Source: Thermoplasmata archaeon (GTDB taxonomy: Archaea; Thermoplasmatota; Thermoplasmata; Lutacidiplasmatales; UBA184). From it: a DNA stretch of 7,412 bases. The DNA lies in contig JASHVA010000099.1 in NCBI GenBank assembly GCA_030039715.1, forward strand, positions 1 to 7,412, given 5' to 3'. The translations under genes and the position numbers were made by a program. Positions 1 to 5,381 of this stretch are shown here, piece by piece. The first letter of the stretch is position 1, and each line of letters opens with the position of its first letter. Below the pieces are notes generated by a model, which saw nothing but the letters and a program-made list of their open reading frames with translations, ran no database searches and was not told where the DNA came from.

Positions 1-648
1 GCGCTCGGCGTCATGAGCGTCGGCTTCGACATCTTCTACGGGCCGTTCCCCGTCTTCCTCTGGCAGGACGCGAAGTTCACCGACGCGGGCGTCTTCATCG
101 TCTATCTCGGCGCCGCCGCCGCGTCGACAGCGCTCTTCTTCCACTCGGGGAAGGCCGTGGACAACCACTCGCCGAAGGGCGTCTTTCTCGAGTCGCTCGC
201 CGCGCGGGTCCTCCTCATGCTCCTCTTCCTCTGGGGCCCCCTCTACGTGCTCTTCGGGCTCGGCAACCCGGCGCTCCTCGCCTGGCTCACGGTCCTCAAC
301 GCGCTCCTCGGCGTGAGCTGGGCGTTCATCAGCACGGCGAGCACGCTCTTCCTCGTGCGGCTCGTCGGCCGGTCCGCGCGCGGGAGAGCCCTCGGACTCT
401 ACAGCGCGATCGCCGGCGCGGGCGGCCTCCTCGGGACGCTGCTCGGCGGGTGGCTGTACGCCACGTACGGCGTGGGCGTCGCCTACTCGATCGCGGCGTT
501 CACGGTCGTTCTCGGGGCGCTGCTGCTCCTGCCGATCCCGTTCCACGTCTTCCAGGTACCGCATCCGGCGGCGCACCGGCATCCGCTCGCCCGCAGCACG
601 CGGGCGAGCGTGCCGCCACCGCCCCGGCGGCGCGACGCGCGGCGCTAG
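1..648 (+). CDS. MFS transporter, C-terminal half (5' end outside window)
   Basis: This is the C-terminal half of a major facilitator superfamily permease in the cytoplasmic membrane; the substrate cannot be told. The reading frame is open from base 1, so the gene starts upstream. The first ATG in frame, at position 13, lies inside what looks like the first visible membrane segment and is probably not the true start. About 215 residues are visible. Hydrophobic segments lie near window residues 3-20, 29-48, 66-87, 90-118, 128-152 and 158-178, which fits TM7-TM12 of a 12-TM protein. The loop after the second segment (SGKAVDNHSPKG) resembles the C-half copy of MFS motif A. The fifth segment is Gly/Ala-rich, as is common in MFS helix packing. 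The last 35 residues form a Pro/Arg/His-rich basic tail, presumably cytoplasmic. The TAG stop lies in a CTAG shared with the convergent gene. The family call is firm; drug or sugar specificity would be a guess. Confidence 0.85.
   Translation, partial: ALGVMSVGFDIFYGPFPVFLWQDAKFTDAGVFIVYLGAAAASTALFFHSGKAVDNHSPKGVFLESLAARVLLMLLFLWGPLYVLFGLGNPALLAWLTVLNALLGVSWAFISTASTLFLVRLVGRSARGRALGLYSAIAGAGGLLGTLLGGWLYATYGVGVAYSIAAFTVVLGALLLLPIPFHVFQVPHPAAHRHPLARSTRASVPPPPRRRDARR
645..648. other. Shared palindromic CTAG: stop codons of two convergent genes
   Basis: The tetramer CTAG contains the TAG stop of the MFS gene on the plus strand (646-648). It also contains the TAG stop of the minus-strand gene (645-647 read in reverse). 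The two coding regions therefore overlap tail to tail by 4 nt with no space for separate terminators. I see no T-run terminator in the immediate flanks. Confidence 0.9.
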
Positions 649-1130
649 CCGGTCGCGAAGAACATCTCCCAGGCGAGCGTCCGGATCACGTAGCCGAGGC
701 CGAGGTTCGCGAGGAACGGCTCGAGCTCGGGGGGATACTCGTCGATCTTGCACGAGCGGAAGCCGAGCTGGCCGACCCCGACCGGTTGACCGTTCCGGAG
801 CACCGCGAACCGTCCGGTCAGTCGCTCGTTGATCGTGTACTTGACGCCGTGGTAGTCGATCGTCATCGGACCGAAGGCGGTCGACACCGTCCGCCACGTC
901 TCTTCCCCGACGTGGATGCGGATCTCGTCGTTCTTCCGGTGGTAGGAGACGGTCGAGTGGACCTGCTCCGAACTGGCGGGCACGTAGGTGTGGTACTCCT
1001 GCGAGAAGAGGGCGGCGATGCGGCTCCCGATCCCCTCCTGGCCCGCCTGAATGGGACGGGCCTCCCAGGGCACTCCGCCGACCTGGATCTCGATGACGTT
1101 GCGGAGAACGCGGGCCGTCACCTGGATCAT
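645..1130 (-). CDS. Conserved-looking small protein of unknown function
   Basis: I do not recognise this 161-residue protein. It has no signal peptide, clear membrane segment or cysteine cluster (a single Cys at residue 127). The pattern is mostly alternating beta-strand-like stretches, with a hydrophobic C-terminal stretch near residues 140-160 (FLANLGLGYVIRTLAWEMFF). A beta-rich body ending in a hydrophobic helix is loosely reminiscent of tubby/LURP-one-like proteins, but that is weak inference. I chose the ATG at 1130 because a GGAG sits 8 nt upstream (1142-1139). The GTG at 1154 would add 8 residues but has its purine run directly abutting it and lies only about 11 bp from the likely TATA box. 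It reads as a real gene because the protein is well mixed in composition, whereas the antisense frame is Arg/Pro/Ala-rich. It is convergent with the MFS gene and divergent from truD. Confidence 0.8.
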   Translation of the reverse strand: MIQVTARVLRNVIEIQVGGVPWEARPIQAGQEGIGSRIAALFSQEYHTYVPASSEQVHSTVSYHRKNDEIRIHVGEETWRTVSTAFGPMTIDYHGVKYTINERLTGRFAVLRNGQPVGVGQLGFRSCKIDEYPPELEPFLANLGLGYVIRTLAWEMFFATG

Positions 1131-1138
1131 CGGCGATA

Positions 1139-1142
1139 CTCC
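1139..1142 (-). promoter_or_regulatory. Shine-Dalgarno-like GGAG deciding the start at 1130
   Basis: Read on the minus strand, GGAG is followed by 8 nt and then ATG at 1130. It supports the internal ATG over the GTG at 1154, which has no properly spaced ribosome binding site. Confidence 0.5.
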
Positions 1143-1160
1143 GAGGCGGACCACCCCCTC

Positions 1161-1170
1161 TTCTATTAAT
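1161..1170. promoter_or_regulatory. A/T island with palindromic ATTAAT, candidate TATA box for both directions
   Basis: The ten bases TTCTATTAAT are the only A/T-rich stretch in this divergent gap and contain the palindrome ATTAAT. Archaeal TATA boxes are centred about 26-27 bp upstream of the transcript start. On the plus strand this predicts initiation at about 1192-1194, coinciding with a GTG in the truD frame at 1193. On the minus strand it predicts initiation near 1139, about 9 nt before the ATG at 1130. A flanking purine-rich BRE is not obvious in the plus direction. The assignment rests on composition and spacing only. Confidence 0.5.
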
Positions 1171-1171
1171 C

Positions 1172-2506
1172 ATGCCTCGAGTGGCCGCCGGCGTGCCGAC
1201 CGACCGGTGGCGGGCCCCGGCGGCCGACCGCGCCCTGGGCGTCGAGTTCTACGTCACCGCGGCGCCCGGCGTCGGCGGCCGGCTCAAGAGCGCGCCCGAG
1301 GAGTTCCGCGTCACCGAGCTCTCGAGCTATCCGCTACCGGACCCGGAGGGCGCGTTCGTGGTACTGCGGGTCGAGAGCCGGGATTGGGAGCAGCACGAGC
1401 TGGCCGCGGCTATCGGGCATCGGCTCCATCTGCCCCCGCACGCCGTGCAGTGGTCGGGCACGAAGGATCGGCGCGCGGTCTCCGAGCGCCTGTTCTCGTA
1501 CCGCGGCCCGCTCCCCCCCGAGGAGCTGGGCCTCCGGGATGTGACCGTCCGGGAGGCGTACCGCGCCCGCGACGGCCTCGTGCTCGGCCACCATTACGGC
1601 AATCGGTTCGACGTGGTCGTGGCCGAGCTCGACCGCTCGCCCTCCGACGCTTGGCGCGCGTTCGAGGGGGTGGCGACCGAGCTTCGCACGGCCGGGGGGT
1701 TCCCGAACTTCTTCGGGCCCCAGCGCTTCGGGGAGGTCCGGCCGATCACCCACGAGGTCGGACGCTGGGTGGTCCGCGGAAACCTGGAGCGCGCCGTCGA
1801 GATCTACCTCGTGGACCGACCCGCAATCGGTGCGCCGGGCAGCGGGGACGAAGCGCGCCGGTCGTTCGGAGAACACCGGGACCCGGGCCGGGCGCTGCGC
1901 GAATTCCCGCGGGAGTATCGCTTCGAGCGGACACTCCTCGAGCAACTCGCCCGGGGCCATGACGCAAGCCGCGCGTTCCGCGCGCTTCCCCGCGAACTCC
2001 GCACGCTGTTCGTGCACGCCTTCCAGTCGCTCCTGTTCAACCGATGGCTGAGTGCCCGACACGCGGCCGCCCTGCCGATGGCGACGCCGGTCGCGGGGGA
2101 CACGATCGTGCGGCTCGCGCGCGACGGGACGGTGCGCGGGCCGGACGCCGTGCCGGTCGCCGACGACAATCTGGCCGAGTGCGCCGACCTCGTAGCCCGA
2201 GGTCGCGCGCTGGTCGCGGGCCCGCTGGTCGGTTACGCGACGCCCCCGCCGGTCGGAGTGCCGGGAGAGCTTCTGGAGCGAGTCCTCGGCGAGGAGGGCG
2301 TCGAACGCGGCCAGTTCCAGGTGCCCGAGGCGCCCGAGGTCGCGAGTCGAGGGACCTGGCGACCGGTACTCGTTCCCGCGCCGCCCCTCGCGCTCTCGGA
2401 AGCCGAGTCCGGAGTTCGCTTCGAGTTCGCCCTGCCCAAAGGGGCGTACGCGACCGTCTACCTCCGCGAGTTTCTCAAAACCGGGGCGGAGCCGCTCGCG
2501 AGCTGA
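1172..2506 (+). CDS. truD: tRNA pseudouridine synthase D (TruD/Pus7 family)
   Basis: This enzyme isomerises uridine to pseudouridine in tRNA, classically U13 for TruD; eukaryotic Pus7 has broader targets. It is 444 residues from the ATG at 1172, a usual length for archaeal members. Family motifs are present in order. VGGRLKSAPEEFRVTE lies near residues 34-49. SGTKDRRAVSE has the catalytic Asp at residue 99. GNRFDV lies near 143-148, and NFFGPQRFG at 179-187. LPKGAYATVYLREFL near the C-terminus closes the catalytic fold around the inserted TRUD domain (roughly 190-370). The start is uncertain: homology begins near residue 19 (ADRALGVEFYV). The ATG at 1172 has no Shine-Dalgarno and directly follows the A/T box, so a leaderless transcript beginning at the GTG at 1193 (codon 8) is a plausible alternative. 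It is divergent from the small unknown gene and ends 62 nt before the next gene. The function call is very secure. Confidence 0.96.
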   Translation: MPRVAAGVPTDRWRAPAADRALGVEFYVTAAPGVGGRLKSAPEEFRVTELSSYPLPDPEGAFVVLRVESRDWEQHELAAAIGHRLHLPPHAVQWSGTKDRRAVSERLFSYRGPLPPEELGLRDVTVREAYRARDGLVLGHHYGNRFDVVVAELDRSPSDAWRAFEGVATELRTAGGFPNFFGPQRFGEVRPITHEVGRWVVRGNLERAVEIYLVDRPAIGAPGSGDEARRSFGEHRDPGRALREFPREYRFERTLLEQLARGHDASRAFRALPRELRTLFVHAFQSLLFNRWLSARHAAALPMATPVAGDTIVRLARDGTVRGPDAVPVADDNLAECADLVARGRALVAGPLVGYATPPPVGVPGELLERVLGEEGVERGQFQVPEAPEVASRGTWRPVLVPAPPLALSEAESGVRFEFALPKGAYATVYLREFLKTGAEPLAS

Positions 2507-2522
2507 CAACTGGAGCCGAGCC

Positions 2523-2530
2523 TTCTAATA
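2523..2530 (+). promoter_or_regulatory. TATA-like box upstream of the KaiC-like/dinB operon
   Basis: TTCTAATA stands alone in a GC-rich 62-nt gap after truD. With the usual archaeal spacing it would start transcription near 2554, giving a leader of about 15 nt before the ATG at 2569. That leader carries a weak GGTG (2555-2558), 10 nt from the ATG. It shares the string TTCTA with the truD island. This would be the promoter for the two KaiC-like genes and probably dinB. Confidence 0.5.
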
Positions 2531-2568
2531 CCTCGCCCCGGGGTGGTCGCATCGGGTGCGGTTCCGGT

Positions 2569-3486
2569 ATGGCCACGGAGTCACCACGCCCGTTCTACTT
2601 CCCTGCGGCGACCGCTCGGCCGCTCCGGCCTCCCGAGCTCACGGATCAGCCGGCCCGCGTGCCGACGGGCGTTCCCGACTTTGACTACCTGACCGGAGGG
2701 CTGCCCGCCGGTTCCGTCGTGCTTTTGTTCGGTGCGGCGGGCGCGGGGCACCAAGAGTTCGCGCTCACTTCCGCCGTGCACCTCATGCTCCGTTTCGACG
2801 ACCCCCGACTGCACCAGTTCTACCTCGGCAACGCGAAGGGCCCGTTCGTCTTCCCCGATGAGGTCGTCTACATCAGCACGAGCCGCTCGCGCGAGCAGCT
2901 CATGGGAGAGCTCCGCGGGGCGTTCGACGGGACGTACCCGAGCGTCCTCGGGCGGCATCTCACGTTCCGGGACGTCTCGCCGGCCTACTTCGCGGACACG
3001 CCGGTGCCGGCATCGTGGTCGTCGGTCCCCAGCTCGCTGCTCTCGGGAGGGCCCGCCCAGTCGCTCCCGACCGAAGGACCGCTCCACGCGGTCGCGGACG
3101 CGATCGAGGAGAGCGGCGACAACCATCTCGTCATCATCGACTCGCTCACCGACCTCCTCGTCCGACGCGGGGTCGACGAGGGGGACGTGCTCACCCTCAC
3201 GAAGGGGCTGCGCCGACGCGCGAAGGAGTGGGGCGGGCTCGTCTACCTGATCCTCTCCGAAGGGGTCGCGCCTCCGCACGTCGAGCAGGCCGTGATGGAC
3301 TCGGTCGACGGCGTCCTGCACTTCAGCTGGATGTCGAGCCCGATGCACTCGCACCGGCAACGCGCGATGCTGATCGAGAAGTTCATGCCCGTCCTCTCCC
3401 GGCTCCCCGCGGAGCACCAGGGCCGGTTCGTGATCCGGGTGAACGCGAAGAACGGGCTGGTGACCACGCAGTATGAGCGGGTCTGA
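2569..3486 (+). CDS. KaiC-like RecA-fold protein with degenerate active site
   Basis: This 305-residue protein belongs to the KaiC branch of RecA-fold ATPases, by its layout and by motifs such as VPTGVPDFDYLTGGLPAGS (residues 31-49). The active site is degraded. The P-loop position reads GAAGAGHQ (55-62), with His-Gln in place of the Lys-Thr/Ser that binds nucleotide phosphates. The segment that carries the catalytic Glu pair in KaiC (FEE) reads STSRSREQ (103-110). The Walker B strand HLVIIDSLTDLL (186-197) is preserved, and the end (RVNAKNGLVTT) is KaiC-like. It also has an enlarged loop between the first helix and second strand (about 75-98) and a Ser/Pro-rich insertion at about 142-170. 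The ATG at 2569 is the only good start; the open frame further upstream lies inside truD. I infer a nucleotide-binding-deficient or non-hydrolysing partner for the intact paralogue that overlaps its 3' end. The biological process is unknown. Confidence 0.9.
   Translation: MATESPRPFYFPAATARPLRPPELTDQPARVPTGVPDFDYLTGGLPAGSVVLLFGAAGAGHQEFALTSAVHLMLRFDDPRLHQFYLGNAKGPFVFPDEVVYISTSRSREQLMGELRGAFDGTYPSVLGRHLTFRDVSPAYFADTPVPASWSSVPSSLLSGGPAQSLPTEGPLHAVADAIEESGDNHLVIIDSLTDLLVRRGVDEGDVLTLTKGLRRRAKEWGGLVYLILSEGVAPPHVEQAVMDSVDGVLHFSWMSSPMHSHRQRAMLIEKFMPVLSRLPAEHQGRFVIRVNAKNGLVTTQYERV
3459..3463 (+). promoter_or_regulatory. Shine-Dalgarno-like GGTGA inside the upstream coding region
   Basis: GGTGA matches the archaeal anti-Shine-Dalgarno core and lies 9 nt before the ATG at 3473. 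It sits within the last codons of the degenerate KaiC-like gene. This supports translation of the second KaiC-like gene from 3473, coupled to translation of the first. Confidence 0.55.
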
Positions 3487-4198
3487 CGCGAGCCGCGCCC
3501 GGGTCCGCTCCGGCGTGGACGGGCTCGACGAGATGCTCGGCGGAGGATTCCCCGCCGGGCACGTCATCCTCGTCACGGGGCTCCCCGGCACCGGCAAGAC
3601 GTGTCTCGGCCTCCAGTTCCTCCTCGCCGGCGCGGCCGCCGGGGAGAAGGGGGTCTTCCTCTCCCTCGAGGAGGACACCCCGCAACTGCTCGAGAGCGCG
3701 CGCCAGTTCCGCTGGCCGGTCGACGCCTCGGTAGAGAAGGGGACGCTCAAGGTCGTCCGGCTCGACCCGCGCGAGACGCGCCAGAGCCTCCACCGGGTCC
3801 AGGGGGACCTCGGGAAGGAGCTCGCGACGATGGGCGCGAAACGGATCGTCGTCGACTCGGTCTCGCTGCTCAACATGCTGAGCGACGACGAGGCCGGTCG
3901 ACGGGCGACCCTCTTCGCCCTCGCGGGAGCCTGCCGGCAGGCCGGCGCGACGACCCTCCTCACGGCCGAAGCGGACCCGCTCCACCCCGAAGTGAGCCGG
4001 GACGGGCTCTCGGAGTACGTCTCCGATGGGGTCGTGCTCCTCGGATACAGCACGGCACCGGACGGACACCGGGTCGGCCTCGCGCTCCGCATCCTGAAGA
4101 TGCGCCGGACCGCGCACGCCCGCACCGTCCAGCCGTACTCGATCGGTCCCGCCGGCCTCGTGGTCGACGCGAAGGCGGTCGACTTCGGGGCCGGGTGA
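3473..4198 (+). CDS. KaiC-like ATPase, single domain, intact active site
   Basis: This 241-residue, single-domain KaiC-family ATPase is presumably cytosolic. The intact motifs are: the N-terminal SGVDGLDEMLGGGFPAG (residues 13-29), Walker A GLPGTGKT (36-43), the catalytic Glu pair in LSLEED (E66, E67), Walker B RIVVDS with D128, and the KaiC signature ILKMRRTAH near 207-215 followed by the short Gly-containing terminal hairpin. Archaeal single-domain KaiC homologues commonly assemble as hexamers and serve varied signalling or motility roles; this one is not the archaellum protein ArlH as far as context shows, since no archaellum genes are nearby. It overlaps the degenerate paralogue by 14 nt in another frame, with a Shine-Dalgarno-like GGTGA 9 nt before the ATG, so the pair should be translationally coupled. 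dinB follows 51 nt downstream. ATPase identity is firm; its cellular role is not known. Confidence 0.95.
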   Translation: MSGSDASRARVRSGVDGLDEMLGGGFPAGHVILVTGLPGTGKTCLGLQFLLAGAAAGEKGVFLSLEEDTPQLLESARQFRWPVDASVEKGTLKVVRLDPRETRQSLHRVQGDLGKELATMGAKRIVVDSVSLLNMLSDDEAGRRATLFALAGACRQAGATTLLTAEADPLHPEVSRDGLSEYVSDGVVLLGYSTAPDGHRVGLALRILKMRRTAHARTVQPYSIGPAGLVVDAKAVDFGAG

Positions 4199-4237
4199 CC
4201 GCCCGGAAACCCCAAGTCGGCCGAACCCCTCGAGCGT

Positions 4238-4250
4238 TCCGGGACCCGGA
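4238..4250. repeat. Perfect inverted repeat abutting the dinB start codon
   Basis: TCCGGG-A-CCCGGA is a perfect 6-bp inverted repeat around a single base. Its last A is the first base of the dinB ATG. It could be an operator half-site pair or a small hairpin affecting initiation, but short GC palindromes are frequent by chance in DNA of this composition. The rest of the 51-nt gap (4199-4249) shows no TATA-like box and no strong Shine-Dalgarno. Confidence 0.35.
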
Positions 4251-5359
4251 TGCGCTGGACCCTCTACGTGGACCTCGACGCCTACTACGTCTCGTGCGAG
4301 CTCCGCGAACGCCCCGAGCTCGTGGGCCGACCCGTCATCGTCGGCCCGCCGCCCGAGGCCGGGCCCAGCCGTGGGGTCGTCCTCTCGGCGAGCTACGAGG
4401 CCCGGAAGTTCGGGGTGCACAGCGCGCAGCCGGCGATGCAAGCCGCCCGGCTCTGTCCGACGGCGGTCTGGATCCGCCCGGATCACGAGAAGTACGGCCG
4501 GGTCGCCGGCGAGGTCCGGCGCCTGCTCGCCCGGTTCTCGGGTCACGTGGTCCCCCTGTCGATCGACGAGGCCGCGCTGTCGATCGACGCGGAGTCGGTG
4601 GAAGCGGTCCGGGCGGTCGCCGAGCAGGTCCAGACCGCGCTCCGCACGGACCTCGCGCTGCCCGCGTCGATCGGGGTGGCCGCGACCCGCGTCGTGGCCA
4701 AGATCGCGACCGACCGGGCGAAGCCGGCGGGCATCGTCGTAGTGCCGCCGGGGGAGGAGGCGGCGTTCCTCGCCCCGCTGCCCGTCCGGGCCATCCCGGG
4801 CGTCGGGCCGAAGACGGACGAGCTCTTTCGGGCCGCCGGCGTGACGACGATCGGCGAGCTCGCCGCCCGCCGCGCAACCGACCTCGCTCGACGCCTCGGA
4901 CCGTCGGCGAAGTACTGGGTTCGGCTGGCGCGGGGGGAAGGGACCGACCCCGAGGAGGAGGAGTCGGGCCCCCGGTCGCGCTCGACCGACCGGACCTTCC
5001 CGGCCGACGTGGCACGTTGGGAGGAGATCGAGGGGGCGGTTCGGGAGATGGCCGAGGACCTCGCACGGGGCCTCGAAAAGGAGGAGCTGCGGTACGGGAC
5101 GGTCGGGGTCGCGTTCCGATGGGCCGACTTCACCCGCTCGCAACGCAGCCGGTCGCTCGGCGCGGCCGCCGAGGGAGGCGCGCCGCTGGAGGCGGCGGCG
5201 GCTCGCCTCGCGCACGAGCTGTGGGAAGCGGAGCTCTCCGGTCGGCGTCGCCCGATCCGCACCGTCTCCGTTCGGGCCGAACGCCTCTCGGCCCGCACGC
5301 TGCGACAGGTGTCGCTCGACGACTTCCCGCCGCCCGACGTCGGGCCAGAGGCTCAATAG
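4250..5359 (+). CDS. dinB: Y-family translesion DNA polymerase IV (DinB/Dpo4)
   Basis: This 369-residue polymerase copies past damaged template bases with low fidelity and no proofreading. The palm motif YVDLDAYYVSCE supplies catalytic D8 and the steric-gate Tyr13 that excludes ribonucleotides. SASYEARKFGV (46-56) is the conserved fingers motif. PLSIDEA supplies D106 and E107, so all three metal-binding carboxylates are intact. SIGVAATRVVAKIATDRAKPAG (140-161) and the helix-hairpin-helix IPGVGPKT (182-189) follow, then the little-finger domain (about 243-345). The C-terminus carries QVSLDDFP (353-360), which resembles a PCNA-interacting PIP box lacking the second aromatic residue. Length matches archaeal Dpo4 and bacterial DinB. 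It lies 51 nt after the KaiC-like pair on the same strand with no promoter visible between, suggesting co-transcription. galT begins 22 nt downstream. I see no sign of inactivation, unlike ImuB-type pseudo-polymerases. Confidence in the family is very high. Confidence 0.97.
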   Translation: MRWTLYVDLDAYYVSCELRERPELVGRPVIVGPPPEAGPSRGVVLSASYEARKFGVHSAQPAMQAARLCPTAVWIRPDHEKYGRVAGEVRRLLARFSGHVVPLSIDEAALSIDAESVEAVRAVAEQVQTALRTDLALPASIGVAATRVVAKIATDRAKPAGIVVVPPGEEAAFLAPLPVRAIPGVGPKTDELFRAAGVTTIGELAARRATDLARRLGPSAKYWVRLARGEGTDPEEEESGPRSRSTDRTFPADVARWEEIEGAVREMAEDLARGLEKEELRYGTVGVAFRWADFTRSQRSRSLGAAAEGGAPLEAAAARLAHELWEAELSGRRRPIRTVSVRAERLSARTLRQVSLDDFPPPDVGPEAQ

Positions 5360-5381
5360 GGCCCGCCCTCTGCCGGCACCG

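Noticed and set aside
112..126. Short GCC/GCG run resembling a simple repeat
   Set aside because: It encodes an Ala stretch in a membrane helix of the MFS protein and is expected in GC-rich DNA.
450..1169. Plus-strand open frame of 239 codons over the end of the MFS gene and the unknown minus-strand gene
   Set aside because: It overlaps the MFS frame at its start and is Arg/Asp/Gly/His-rich beyond it, whereas the minus-strand product looks like a normal protein with a good ribosome site.
2581..4215. Minus-strand open frame of 544 codons antisense to both KaiC-like genes
   Set aside because: Low-complexity Arg/Pro/Ser composition and no family motif; it mirrors coding constraint on the plus strand.
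3383..5356. Long minus-strand open frame (657 codons) antisense to dinB and the intact KaiC-like gene
   Set aside because: Asp/Arg/Glu/Pro-rich with no recognisable motif; antisense to well-supported genes in a GC-rich genome where stops are rare.
5353..5359. TCAATAG as a possible TATA box 26 bp before the galT ATG
   Set aside because: The spacing fits a leaderless start, but the match is poor and the bases are also the end of the dinB coding region and its stop codon. galT may simply be co-transcribed.
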